64,000 nt of DNA, from the NCBI RefSeq assembly GCF_000237925.1, contig NC_031500.1:13293753-13357752 (forward strand). Direction: 5' to 3'. Positions 1-13,400 of this stretch are shown here, in pieces (the stretch's first letter is position 1; the number at the start of each line of letters is the position of its first letter). Source of the DNA: Schistosoma mansoni (Eukaryota; Platyhelminthes; Trematoda; Strigeidida; Schistosomatidae). The notes under the pieces are model-generated. The model did not search any database and was not told where the DNA came from. It saw only the letters and a list, made by a program, of their open reading frames with translations. The position numbers and the translations under genes were made by a program.

Positions 1-729
1 ACTTTAGTTTTTTTCAAAATTTAACAACCATACATTGACATATAGATGTGCCTAGAAACAAAATGACTACTTCTCTACCATGTCAACAATTATAAGAAGG
101 GAGAAAAATTTGTATTCTTTGAAAACATAGTCACAAGTATTATATATACATATTGTTCTTTTTTTTTAAAAAAAAAAATATGTAGAGGGGGACTGTAAAG
201 GAAGAGAAAATTTTTAAACAATGAAAAAGTTACAATGAATTTAAACAAACATTCTCATAATTTTGGTAGACAATAATAAGTATTTATATATTCACATATA
301 GACATGTATGTTTGAGGTGTATTCATTCCAATTTCCCATAGATACATATCTATATATACGCATGCATACATTATATACAACAACAAATGTTGTACTAAGT
401 ATCTCTATAGTTCAAATCCATCCACATATGATAGATATTCAGTGAAGTGAGCACATTTTTTTATGATCATTCCTTTGAGTTGTATATCGGTATAAGATCA
501 CATAGGTATTATCCAATTAAATTTACGTATACTTATATAAATACATGTATGTATATAATAACCACAACAACAGTAACAATAGTGTGTGTTCTCCACAGAT
601 CATTGACACTCAACAACAACAAAAAAACAAAAAAAAATAATTTTTTTTTTCAAATTTTTAAATAAATAAATAATCAAACAGCTTGTTTATCATTTCAATA
701 TTTAAAAGAAGGACAAAATTCAACATACT
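1..729. other. AT-rich upstream region of the TGF-beta ligand gene
   Basis: This stretch precedes the first exon of the ligand gene and should hold its 5' untranslated sequence and perhaps its promoter. It is rich in A/T runs and TATA-like tracts (for example around 141-180 and 290-380), so no individual TATA box can be singled out. I see no convincing coding region: the short open frame at 447-665 has simple-sequence composition (Thr and Asn/Lys runs). Confidence 0.5.
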
Positions 730-1471
730 ATGCACAATTATAATATCATATCATTTAATCATATAATTTATGATCAAATTATAATTTTAAAATATTATAT
801 TTTATTATTACCATTTATGATAATTAAAAATTCCGCATTATTTCTATTACCATGGTTACAATATCGAATAAATTTAAAAATTAAATTTTTATTAAATCAA
901 TTAAATATAAAATTTATTTTATTATTAATAATAATAATAATTAAAAATCAATTAAAAATTGATTTATTTTATTCAATTAATGCATCTATATTAAAAGGAT
1001 CATCTTCATCATCACCTTCATTATCATCCAATGATTATTATTATAATTATTATCATTATAGACCAACAAAAAAAGATTTAATTCAATCTTATTTAGAAAA
1101 ACCAAAAAATTGGTTATTACAAAAAACTAATAATCCATTTTTATCAAATTTAATTACAAATAAGGATCATATTAACCCTTATAATAATAATAATAATAAT
1201 AATGAAAATGATAGGACTCAACAATTCAATCATAATCAATATATCAATAAACAAACATTATCGATTATTGAAAAATTTAAAAAAAAATTATTAATTCAAT
1301 TAAATTTAAAAACGGTACCAAATATAAATATAAATAATGAATCTGAATGGAATTCATTACCAATAATATTACGTAATCGTTTAAAAAATGAAATTGATAT
1401 TACAAATCAATTAATTAATAAACCAATTAAACAAGATGAAGAAAAAGAAACATTAATTTTATTGAAACAAT
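730..1471 (+). CDS. InAct: Ligand exon 1: N-terminus and start of propeptide
   Basis: The open frame from ATG 730 runs to a GTAAGT donor at 1472 and ends in phase 1 (247 codons plus one base). It holds several Ile/Leu-rich hydrophobic runs followed by Ser, Tyr and Asn homopolymer tracts (seven Asn near 1180-1203). The start is uncertain: Met30 (ATG 817) would also leave a hydrophobic leader, and I cannot see an untranslated upstream exon. Beyond 1471 the frame stays open by chance to 1551 but is intronic. Confidence 0.82.
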
Positions 1472-4400
1472 GTAAGTTTTTAAGTTATTATTGTTATTTT
1501 CTCTTTTTGATCTATAAACTAAGATATTATGTAATGGATTGGCTGAAGTAATGTAGGAACAATCCCTATCACTATGAATACATCAATGTATTATTATTCT
1601 TATCATTCGAGTTCCTTGTCAAAATTAATTATTAACTTATTTACCAGCTACACATTTGTGTATTTGGCTGTAAAGTACACTGTAAATATGAAGGCTAGTT
1701 ATACTAACTGGTTATTCAAACCGAAATCGACGGACCGACATTTAAGTATGAAAATAAACTGTTAAAAACCGAAAGGTGGGGAAATATTAATATCTCGTCA
1801 TTGTATTAAGTTACTTACAGATGTACATCCCTACTTAACTCCTTATGGATATATTCCAATATTTGAATGTTATATAATTTTGATCAACAAATATGTTTAA
1901 AGGTTAAATCAAGACGCATAACTTATACGTTAGTTAATTAAACTGGTGTTATATTTAGAAAAAAACAGGTTTTCCTTATTCAAACGAAAACTATATTTTA
2001 CAACTCAGTATAATACGATAGAAACCAGTTGATGATTTAACAATTAGACATTAGTTACTGTCTAATGTTCAATTATTTTAAACATTATAGAATATATTAA
2101 ATTCATTTAGTATTGTTTGTTTGAATCTTCCCATTGATGTGTTAGGACTGCAACTGGTCAGTCTCCGATTGGCATATGTGCATACTGTGCATATTACCTC
2201 GATATATCCTTAATTCACAAGCATTGTAAGTAGAGATGGATAGTGGCTTGTCACGTTGTAAACTCTTATTTCTCTCTAGTATTAGCGTATTACCCTTTCT
2301 GTGTCAGAACTGAGGGTTGTGGGTTAAAACCACAAACAGTGACTAATTTCTGGGATGCTAGTCTATACTTGCTAATAATGAAACTACATATAATCCTTGC
2401 AAGTGAGACTCAATCGACTTTCACAGGGCATCGGCACATTGATAATGTCCATCAAGCAGGACTGTTTGTTTGTCAATAATTTCCATAATGGTCTGATCAC
2501 ATAGGGACATGGCAACTTTATCACAGTACGTATTTTCATAAAATTCATGTTCAACTAATTTGAGAATAGCCTCCTCGACGGAACCTTTTGCTTCTAAACA
2601 GTTTATGAAGGCTGAAGTTTTATCAAGTTGACCTGTCTGTCCAAATAAAGCCCATCCTAACATACTTAGTGATGCGTAAGGTTGTTTAAGTTTCCCGATA
2701 CGCTGATCGATAACCCAATGGGCCTCTGGAACGTCAACACCAAGTAACAAACCAACCTTGACACATGCTATGGTGGGTAGCTGTACACCTTTCACGTGTT
2801 ATCATCTTTCTTGGAAGTCCGTTGGTGGGATTTCTGCCCTTTTAATATGTAGGTTGTTTATAGCATATGCACCTTCTATTTTGATTCGATTAATCATGTC
2901 TAAAGATTCGATTTCTAAATTAATAAGTTCACAGTTCTGAGATGACGCTCTCATTGCATAAGATATGTACACTCTTGTCACTGTATCTGAAATACTACCT
3001 GCTTTGCACATCACNNNNNNNNNNNNNNNNNNNNNNNNNNNNNNNNNNNNNNNNNNNNNNNNNNNNNNNNNNNNNNNNNNNNNNNNNNNNNNNNNNNNNN
3101 NNNNNNNNNNNNNNNNNNNNNNNNNNNNNNNNNNNNNNNNNNNNNNNNNNNNNNNNNNNNNNNNNNNNNNNNNNNNNNNNNNNNNNNNNNNNNNNNNNNN
3201 NNNNNNNNNNNNNNGTTGATGATTTAACAATTAGACATTAGTTACTGTCTAATGTTCAATTATTTTAAACATTATAGAATATATTAAATTCATTTAGTAT
3301 TGTTTGTTTGAATCTTCCCATTGATGTGTTAGGACTGCAACTGGTCAGTCTCCGATTGGCATATGTGCATACTGTGCATATTACCTCGATATATCCTTAA
3401 TTCACAAGCATTGTAAGTAGAGATGGATAGTGGTTAGCAGTGGAATCCAGGACTCAGTGGCCGAGTGGATAACCCAATTGCGTTTGAAGCGAAAGGTACT
3501 GGGTTCGAGTCTCAGAATGAACATCAACTCTGAGATGCAGGTACATGCAGCTGAGGAGTTCCAAATAGGACGAAACGCGCGTCCTGGATTCCAATGCTAG
3601 CCACTATCCATCTTTGATTATAGAATATCATTTGTATGGTCCAAAGAGTTCAATAACAGCCCTAACCATGAGTGCTACTATCTAATGACAATTAACACAA
3701 AACATAAGGTTTGTAATTATTCATTCCGTAAATTAAATAACTTTCAAAAACTTGATTTCTGAGACGAATACAATTGTTACCAGTAGTAATACTATATTGA
3801 TGGTACTTTAAATTAATTCATTAGACTGAAGTGAATATTCACTACCAATATCCTTATAAGTAGTTATCATATTATCATTTTAAACTGAAGTTTTCAAATG
3901 AGAGAATCGAGACTGGTAGAATTGAATCATGTTAAGAGAGATATATAAATATTATCGATCAATATGGATAATCACATATGATCTCATAGATTAAATGATC
4001 GTCATAATTGTAAAACTATGGAGTTCATCTTGATAACTTGGTTCCAAGTAATTAGATACATATTCAACGCTGACGAATTCTACAAAAAGGTAATATAGCT
4101 GTCTCATTCTACAATAGAGATGTCAATTGATAATGGTTTGAATTCATGAGTCAATATAGGTTAGATTACCATTGAAAACCTAGAAGCACTGGACAACCAT
4201 TTCGTCCTAGTATGGGTTTCCTACTCCTACTATAATCTCCACAAACCCCATTCTGATCACAATTAAGAATCAAACGGTTACATATTTTCCTGGTGTTTAT
4301 AATTCCATTTATTCACTTTTTAAACAAAAAATTTCTTTTACATATCATTATATTAGAATAGATTACTGAAATCAATATTAGTAATATCTACTATTCTTTT

Positions 4401-7400
4401 TATTTCCTGTCCTTTAAATTAATTAAAAAAAAACTATTCAATTCATTATAAAACACTTAATAGTCATACTATATGATTGTACCGTATATTTATATTTACT
4501 ATATAATATAATATAAACTTCAATGATCCATTTAATGTCTTCGAAAATACCCACTTGGTTCCATGTGACATATTGGTTTGTCTTTTTTATTTTCATTAAG
4601 AAGTAGTCACGTGTTTCAACTAATTTCATCCAAGTCTAGATGATGTTTTTTTTTTCTCTTCTACTACTGATTATTACAATGTAGTTTTCTTTATTAAGTA
4701 GTATATTAAATAATAACCATGTTCATGGATAATTTGACAACTGTTTACCTTATTTTATTATTATTATTATTAGCTTTATTCAATATTATATTTTTGGCAC
4801 AATATTTATTCATTTAAACACATAAATATTGGTACAAGGAAGCACCAGATATATATATGCGCCACACAAATCTCATTTGATTTGTGTGAGGGCTAAGATA
4901 CTGCCCGGGTGCCCAAAACGAAACAGGTGGTTTTCTTAGGGGACCACACCCCGAGCCTTTGACCTAAAGATCTGATCCACAAAACAGTGGATCAACATCA
5001 GGAGATGCAGTCCCATGGTAGCCGGTGACCGACAATTGGTTCATACGCCATTTGTTCCTTCAAGATACTGGAGCCCATGTGCACCATTGGTTTGGAATCA
5101 GGGTTTTCCAACTTCCTTAGGTGAACCATCAGTGTCCACCAACCCGGTTAAAGCGCCGTACATTCGCTTTTCGCCCTCTCAATTTCGTAAACAACAGTAA
5201 TGTCACGAGAAGGCAGTGAGTAGGACTTCCCTGTCAGAGGCTATATATTCGCGTAGTGATGTGAGAGCATTTCGAGAGGGAGAGCGGACACTCCCCACTC
5301 TCGGCCGTATCAGGACATTTAGGGGCTTTGGTACAATATAGAATTCTCAGTACAAAATATTTCAAAAAAGGTTCTTTTTCTTACTTCTTAGTTGATCCTG
5401 AGGATAAATATTGATTGATCTCCAGTTAGATGTTAACAGTCCAGGAATTGACATCTAAATAATGTACATTCTCTTCGTTTCATATTGTCAGCAACCACGA
5501 TATCTCTGATTAGGTATTGTATGCAACTTGTACAGTGGAACTTTGTAAACTTTTCATAAACTTAATAGGTTGTATGATTAATAAACATAATGTTGTTTTT
5601 TGTTTGCTTTTTTTTCGGTGAAATTTAATAATGGCTAACTGTGTGGTCTACAACTTGTGTTCTGAACGTTAACACTGGGATGCTAGTATACTCAATTGAC
5701 AAGTCCAGAATAAAAAGAAAATCACTTTGTGAACTCCATATCTAGACACTATTCAACCTTACCAACAAAAATAATAACAATTATATTAGCATGGGGATTT
5801 GTGGAAATTGTAGTAATTTGAATAGTTGAACTCATGAGTCAACCTGAGTTAGACCACCATTGAGACTCCTAAGCAGTACGCATTCACAATTTCACAGGCG
5901 GGATTCAAATCCAGAACCTTCGGTCTCGTATGCGAATGTTTAACCTTTAGAACAGAAAATCTTTGCATGTTTAGATAATAAAACTCTTTATAATGTGTTT
6001 ATATAATGGACAGTATTTTTTTCATGCTGTCATATTTATTGTAAGATAATCAACTGTAAAACAGAATGAAACCCTTATACAATTATAAATTATGTCAATA
6101 GCATTGAAATCGAATAATGGTACTGAACGAAAATGATTGGAACTGAGTTAAACTGCCTTAAATTCACCTTATTACATCTAATCATAATATCTTAATGTTA
6201 AACAAACTATTGGATCCTTCAACAATCCCTATCTATCTAACAAACTTAAATCTTTCAACAATTTTAAATTATTTTACTCTTATGATTAATTTAATTTGAT
6301 ATAATTTAGTTGGGTAGGTAAACCAGACTATGATGTGTTCGTGTGTCTATACGACGAGACAATTTGGTAATGTAAAGAGTGATTTCATAATTAACTATCT
6401 TCCATACTAAGCTGATGTGAATTATGAAAAGCAAGATTTTCCGTTTAAAAGGTTACTTTAATACCATAGTATATTACTTCTTATTTAAATATTGGCTCAA
6501 TCACTTTACGTATGATGATATTTCAATAAATCTGGAACCAGTTCGTCAGAGATTAGCAACATATGCGTTAAGATATTCATTTTAATTTCCTGATAGACTA
6601 AATCATACGAACGTTGCCGACAAATTCATGGTTACTTTTGATGAAACATCCTTGTTTACCAAGATAATACTTTTTGAAAATATTGACATAATTTGTCGAA
6701 ATTCTGATTTCTTACCTTTGCTAGTAACAGAACTAAAAAACCCTGCTAATTGTGTACGATAAAAGACGTTCAAATTCAGTTCAATAACACTATATACCGT
6801 CAAATTGATGGTATAGGAATGGGAAGTCCATGAGGCCCAATTATAGAAGATATTTTTATGGTGTATCTTGAAAATATGTCACTTAAACAAGCGATTAGCG
6901 AAACAACGGAATACTCAAAATATGTTGATGACACTGTTATTGTCTGCGATTGTAAACAGCATGCAATCCGCCCGTTAGAACTCTTCAAAAATCCTTATCT
7001 CAACATACAAATTACTATGGAACCGGAAAAGGATAACATATTCCACCTTCTTGATATTGCCATACAACGTAGAGGAGAGGGAAATTTATCGAAAAAGCAT
7101 TTGGAATGGTCTTTACCTGAATTTCAGTAATATTTGTCCAATCACTTACAAGAAATCACTAATCAAAACACATTTTTAGTGTAGAACAGATATACATCAT
7201 TAACAAACGGAAAGAAGAATTGATAAACATCGAAAAGTGCCCAAAGACAACTGTTACACACAGAAAAATGTATTGATATATATAAAGAATCTGAAGAAAA
7301 CAAGACGGAAGTAAATACAGACAATAAAAAAGCAATATCTATAAATCTCAACTTCAAAGGTGATGACATCACAAACACAATCATCAGGAGGCCTAACACT

Positions 7401-10400
7401 GCATTAGCCAGACCTCAACCGGCAGCCAAACTATTAATTCTGTACTAAACAACATTTTCAATAACCTAATCAAAGGTTGACAAGCACCCCCTTTATGTTA
7501 CCACCAATTATGTTCATATATTTACGTGTACCTGATAATACATTGGACGAACAGAAAGGATGGTACATCTTAGATTTGTTGAACATGTTTCAAAAAGCCT
7601 TAGAACAAGAGAACGAACAACTCTAAACAGTGCAATTACCAAACATCTCTTGGAGACAAGACGTCAGGTCGATATCCTACAATCTTTCAAGGCCATTAAT
7701 AAACAGCAAACCTTCATCCTTCTGAAGTCGTTCCTATCAGGTGTCTAAAACTTGGTTTATATGTTCTAAAGGAGGTGGTAATTGATCTTTCCTTGCCTTG
7801 GTGACAATTGTTTCTTCATTGCGTCTTAAAAAAAATTTCAACTCTTCCTTCACATTATAACGTCTTTTTATTTCAACTTTCTTATAGATTAATAACTTTA
7901 TTAACTGGGCTTCACTCATTTTATTCATATCCGAGTTTAATCATTACGCAATCACTTGTTTCTGGCCCTTTGAACGCTTGTTACAATCAGTGTTGTAAAA
8001 TGTTCTTTTGCATAAGATATGTACTTACAATATTCAGTTTATTAGATTTATTTACAACTTTGTCATACTATACTGATATGTGAGACTATCATTGAAAGCC
8101 TGGATGTACTGAACGGCAGTGTCGTCCAAGTATATGACTCCTAAGAAGTTTGCATCCATAACTCCATATGAACGAATCGAANNNNNNNNNNNNNNNNNNN
8201 NNNNNNNNNNNNNNNNNNNNNNNNNNNNNNNNNNNNNNNNNNNNNNNNNNNNNNNNNNNNNNNNNNNNNNNNNNNNNNNNNNNNNNNNNNNNNNNNNNNN
8301 NNNNNNNNNNNNNNNNNNNNNNNNNNNNNNNNNNNNNNNNNNNNNNNNNNNNNNNNNNNNNNNNNNNNNNNNNNNNNNNNNGCCTATTTCAGTACTTGAC
8401 GCTCATGTACGATCGGTTCACAGAGAATTTTAGAGAAGACTTGACAATTAAGCGGCTACAACAAATGAAACTACTAAGAAGTTCCTGTATTTGTAATTGC
8501 GAGTATTAAATGACTTGTAGACCTTGTGCAGACTACCGTGATGTTTTCCTTCGATGTGATATATGTTGAAGGAAGACGTTTGCCAGAATAGGAACCTTTA
8601 TCGTTCGATCCAGATTGAGACTAAGACATATTATAATAATTGCGGCCAACTGTATAATAAAAGCACCAGTAACATTGGCTGCAATAATCGCAGATGTTAC
8701 TGAAGCTTCGGCTGTGCAGTAGTATGAGTATCGTAGGGACATATCTATAATAAAAAGGATAAATTTACACAACTGGAGTACACACAAACAATAATGAAGC
8801 TATGTGGTGGAGGCTAAGAGGGTTTTTGTGACCTTATCATGGTTCCAGAAACCAACCAATAAGGAGCCATATGATTGAGTCCCTCTACCTGATGCATTAC
8901 GATTTTGGAACCTTCGAATCTTTTTCTAACCTTGACAAGTTTTTGGACCATATAAAAGAAGTGTATTCACTTTAATTATTTGGTTTTGTATAATATTTTT
9001 TTACTCTATGCTGATTGTTTACTGATTGGTTGGCATCTCTCAAGGTCACTTAAGATTCGTTCATAGGTCGTTCATAAATTATAGTCTCGCCATGTAAATC
9101 ACTAAAAACGGATTTGTGTACTATTCACTGTCATAGTTCAGTGTACATCATGGACTATTCCTGGTTAAACGATCAGTGAAAACCAGAAAGTACTGGTTGG
9201 GTGTGTTATCTTAGAATTAGACTACTCAACAGTTTACATCTAAGACCTTAATCAAGACCTTTAGATCTCTCAATTAGACTGTAACCTTAAAATTACTAAT
9301 TTACAATTTTAACTTCAGTCCATTTGCAATTTTACACAACTATATTTCGTTGTCATAAGTTGGCAACTACCTCATAGTTTTTAATTAAACTTCTTNNNNN
9401 NNNNNNNNNNNNNNNNNNNNNNNNNNNNNNNNNNNNNNNNNNNNNNNNNNNNNNNNNNNNNNNNNNNNNNNNNNNNNNNNNNNNNNNNNNNNNNNNNNNN
9501 NNNNNNNNNNNNNNNNNNNNNNNNNNNNNNNNNNNNNNNNNNNNNNNNNNNNNNNNNNNNNNNNNNNNNNNNNNNNNNNNNNNNNNNNNNNNNNNCATTG
9601 AAAACCTGGAAGCACTGGACGGCTGAGGAGTCCCATAATAGGACGAAACGGCCGTCCAGTGTTTCCAGGTTTTCCATGATGGTCTAGCTTCAATTGACTC
9701 ACGCTTTCAACTATGAAAAATACTAAATCTCCACAAAACCCCTTCTGATACTTATTTATATGTTTAAAATTAATAATCGTAGTACGTAATAGAAAAGATT
9801 ATGAGGGGTCCCATACTAGGAAGAAACAGCCGTCCAGTGCTTCCAGGTTTTCAATGGTGGTCTGATATTCATAGATTTATTACCTCAATCAAAAACTTAA
9901 CAATCTGCACAACCCCACACTGATTATGATAACAGTTACTCATATTCAAAGTAAAGAGAATATGAATTACGTAATCGTAATAAGAATAACAAAATGACCG
10001 CGTAATTATTCGACACAATTAACGTCAAAATCATGTAATGAATGATAAGAAAATTATGGAAAGACAATTAAAAAGTTACGAAATTAATAAGGATTAATTA
10101 ATAACAATAATTTTTCAAAATGGCATAAAAAAGCTCATTTGACTTTACTACTGTACGCATAAATCAAGTCGAGTACATTCCTATATCAATGATCTTTTCA
10201 AAACATGGAGTAAAATTCACTTGTTGTTTACTTGTATCTTCCCATTGTTATTTAGGACTGCAATTGATCAGTCTCTTGTTGGCATATGTGCATTCTGCCT
10301 CGATATTGCTTTGATTCACAAGCTTTATAAGCGAAGATGGATAGTGGTTAGCAGTGTAATCTAGGACGCGAACGGTACTGGGTTTGAGTCCCAGAGTGAA

Positions 10401-13400
10401 CATCAACTCAGGGATGCAGGTACATCCAGCTAACGAGTCCTAAATAGGACGAAACGTGCGTCCTGGATTTCACTGCTAACCACTATCCATATTCGCTTAT
10501 AGAGTAAAATTGTTACTGATTAGTTGTTACTAATTTCAATGTTTCTGTATTTCCACACCAATTGTTTTCTGTACCCGTTTTTCCCTCCTCGATCTTGACG
10601 ACCTACTGCTGTTAGACCTTCTATTCCTGACTAGCGTTACATACTACTTATGTCGACATAAGTAGCACACAACATTACTATTTTATTTTTCCTGTTTATC
10701 AATGAATCAAATTGTAAGTAATAAATTTTCAAAAATTTCATTACACGTGATATTAACTAATGCAGATAGAAAAAAAGTTGATACAGAAAGTTATTTCACT
10801 AGTGAACATCAGAGATATGAGGCTAAATAGTCTTAAAATGATGTAATTCATTAAGTGTTTGAGGATATTTGACTACAATAATGTGAAACAGGAGTTGGAA
10901 ACCATGAATTCTAAATAGAAGGACTAGAATTATTTCTAATGCAATTATACAGTAACTTCAATTGTTTACAACTAGAAAGATTGTTATGGAAATTAAATAT
11001 CGTCCACGTTTAAAAAAACAGAGGCGTTCATTAACTGAAGGAGATGAGACAATATACAATGTAAGTCGTCCTGATGGACATCATAGTTGTCGTATACAAC
11101 CATTATCTGTTAAAAGTTCTGATATTCGTTGGGATAGTTGGATCATACACCCGAAAAGTGTGGGTGTTATTTACGAAATCGAGAGGACGAAAAATGTATG
11201 TTCAGTGCTTTAACAGATTCGGTTGATAGGGAGAATCCACCCAGAGAAGTTGGAAAACATTGACTCTAAACGAATGGTGCTTTTGAGATTCAGTATCATG
11301 AGAGAACAAATGGCGTATGAACCTATTGTTGGTCATCGTTTACCACGGGAATGTATCATCTAATGTTGCTGAACTGTCTTGCATTTTATACCTACAGGCC
11401 AAAGGCTTGGACAGTGGCCCCCTAAGAAAACCATGTGCTTCTGTTTGAGAGCTCGGATAGTATTCCAGCCCTCACACAAATCGAACGACGAAACGTGGCA
11501 CATATATATGTGGTGCCTTCTTGTACTAAAGTTTATGTGTTTAAATAAATAAGTAAACTGTCTGCAAATAGAGTTTAAAAGGTATGTTCAATAAAAATGA
11601 AAGTCAATCATTTAATGCTTATATAATTTCACTATTGGAATGGGATATACCCCATACTAATCTACAATGTTACAGCAATCAATATACTCAACTTCTTCCT
11701 TTCAAAGATAGAGATTTTACAACAAACAAACGATTTTCTTTCTTTTAAGATATTTTTCGACACATAACAAATCATACCAAGAGTGTATAACATCGATTGT
11801 TATTCTCACAACAATAATTTATTTTCATCAAACTGACGTGATTTCATGAGCGGTCAGCAACCACAATTTAGTGTATTGAATATAGTGCAAAAAATTTGAT
11901 GACTAATAAGAATTACAAAAATATGTAAATGGTGAGACTATAATTTATGGACGAACCAATCAGAAGCGTTTGAGGGATTTCAAGGTCACGGCGCCTATTT
12001 CAGTACTTGACGCTCATGTACGATCGGTTCACAGAGAATTTTAGAGAAGACTTGACAATTAAGCGGCTACAACAAATGAAACTACTAAGAAGTTCCTGTA
12101 TTTGTAATTGCGAGTATTAAATGACTTGTAGACCTTGTGCAGACTACCGTGATGTTTTCCTTCGATGTGATATATGTTGAAGGAAGACGTTTGCCAGAAT
12201 AGGAACCTTTATCGTTCGATCCAGATTGAGACTAAGACATATTATAATAATTGCGGCCAACTGTATAATAAAAGCACCAGTAACATTGGCTGCAATAATC
12301 GCAGATGTTACTGAAGCTTCGGCTGTGCAGTAGTATGAGTATCGTAGGGACATATCTATAATAAAAAGGATAAATTTACACAACTGGAGTACACACAAAC
12401 AATAATGAAGCTATGTGGTGGAGGCTAAGAGGGTTTTTGTGACCTTATCATGGTTCCAGAAACCAACCAATAAGGAGCCATATGATTGAGTCCCTCTACC
12501 TGATGCATTACGATTTTGGAACCTTTGAATCTTTTTCTAACCTTGACAAGTTTTTGGACCATATAAAAGAAGTGTATTCACTTTAATTATTTGGTTTTGT
12601 ATAATATTTTTTTACTCTATGCTGATTGTTTACTGATTGGTTGGCATCTCTCAAGGTCACTTAAGATTCGTTCATAGGTCGTTCATAAATTATAGTCTCG
12701 CCATGTAAATCACTAAAAACGGATTTGTGTACTATTCACTGTCATAGTTCAGTGTACATCATGGACTATTCCTGGTTAAACGATCAGTGAAAACCAGAAA
12801 GTACTGGTTGGGTGTGTTATCTTAGAATTAGACTACTCAACAGTTTACATCTAAGACCTTAATCAAGACCTTTAGATCTCTCAATTAGACTGTAACCTTA
12901 AAATTACTAATTTACAATTTTAACTTCAGTCCATTTGCAATTTTACACAACTATATTTCGTTGTCATAAGTTGGCAACTACCTCATAGTTTTTAATTAAA
13001 CTTCTTTACTACAGTGAAACATATATTCAGATTATTTAGGTTTTTATTATGTTATATAAATTAGTTGACTTGTAATTCCGCCATTTCATAAACAATCAAC
13101 TGAAATGAAATATTATTCAGTTGATTCAACTGATCATTTCGTTGTATCATTATTCACTTAACGATATAGAAATTACACTTTATCATTTTATAATCTGATA
13201 TCTATTTCATGATGTTGGAAATTTCTAGCTTAATTTGTGTTATATCTAAGACTTGGATTCTTGTCATGCCGCGTACTACTAGACTACTTGAACGATCGAA
13301 CCCGCAACATCGCAAGAGAGAAGACCGAAGACTAGTAAGTAGGAATGTTATTCCCAATACAGTGTCCAATATAGCACAAAAACCTCATGTATTTATATTT

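Noticed and set aside
730-1551. Treating the first long frame as a complete single-exon gene
   Set aside because: A GTAAGT donor at 1472 and phase match to exon 2 show that the last 80 bases are intron.
2802-3241. Open frames running through N-runs (also near 8119-8509, 9353-9702, 20336-20904)
   Set aside because: They are artefacts of translating unknown bases. Only the flanking real sequence was interpreted.
3459-3512. tRNA gene in the hammerhead repeats
   Set aside because: A and B boxes are present, but no acceptor stem or anticodon loop of a functional tRNA can be drawn; these are tRNA-derived SINE promoters.
12144-12398. An 84-codon minus-strand frame, identical at 8533-8787
   Set aside because: Both copies lie in the same MITE-like element and its assembly duplicate, so identity is not evidence of selection. 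The peptide has no recognisable domain.
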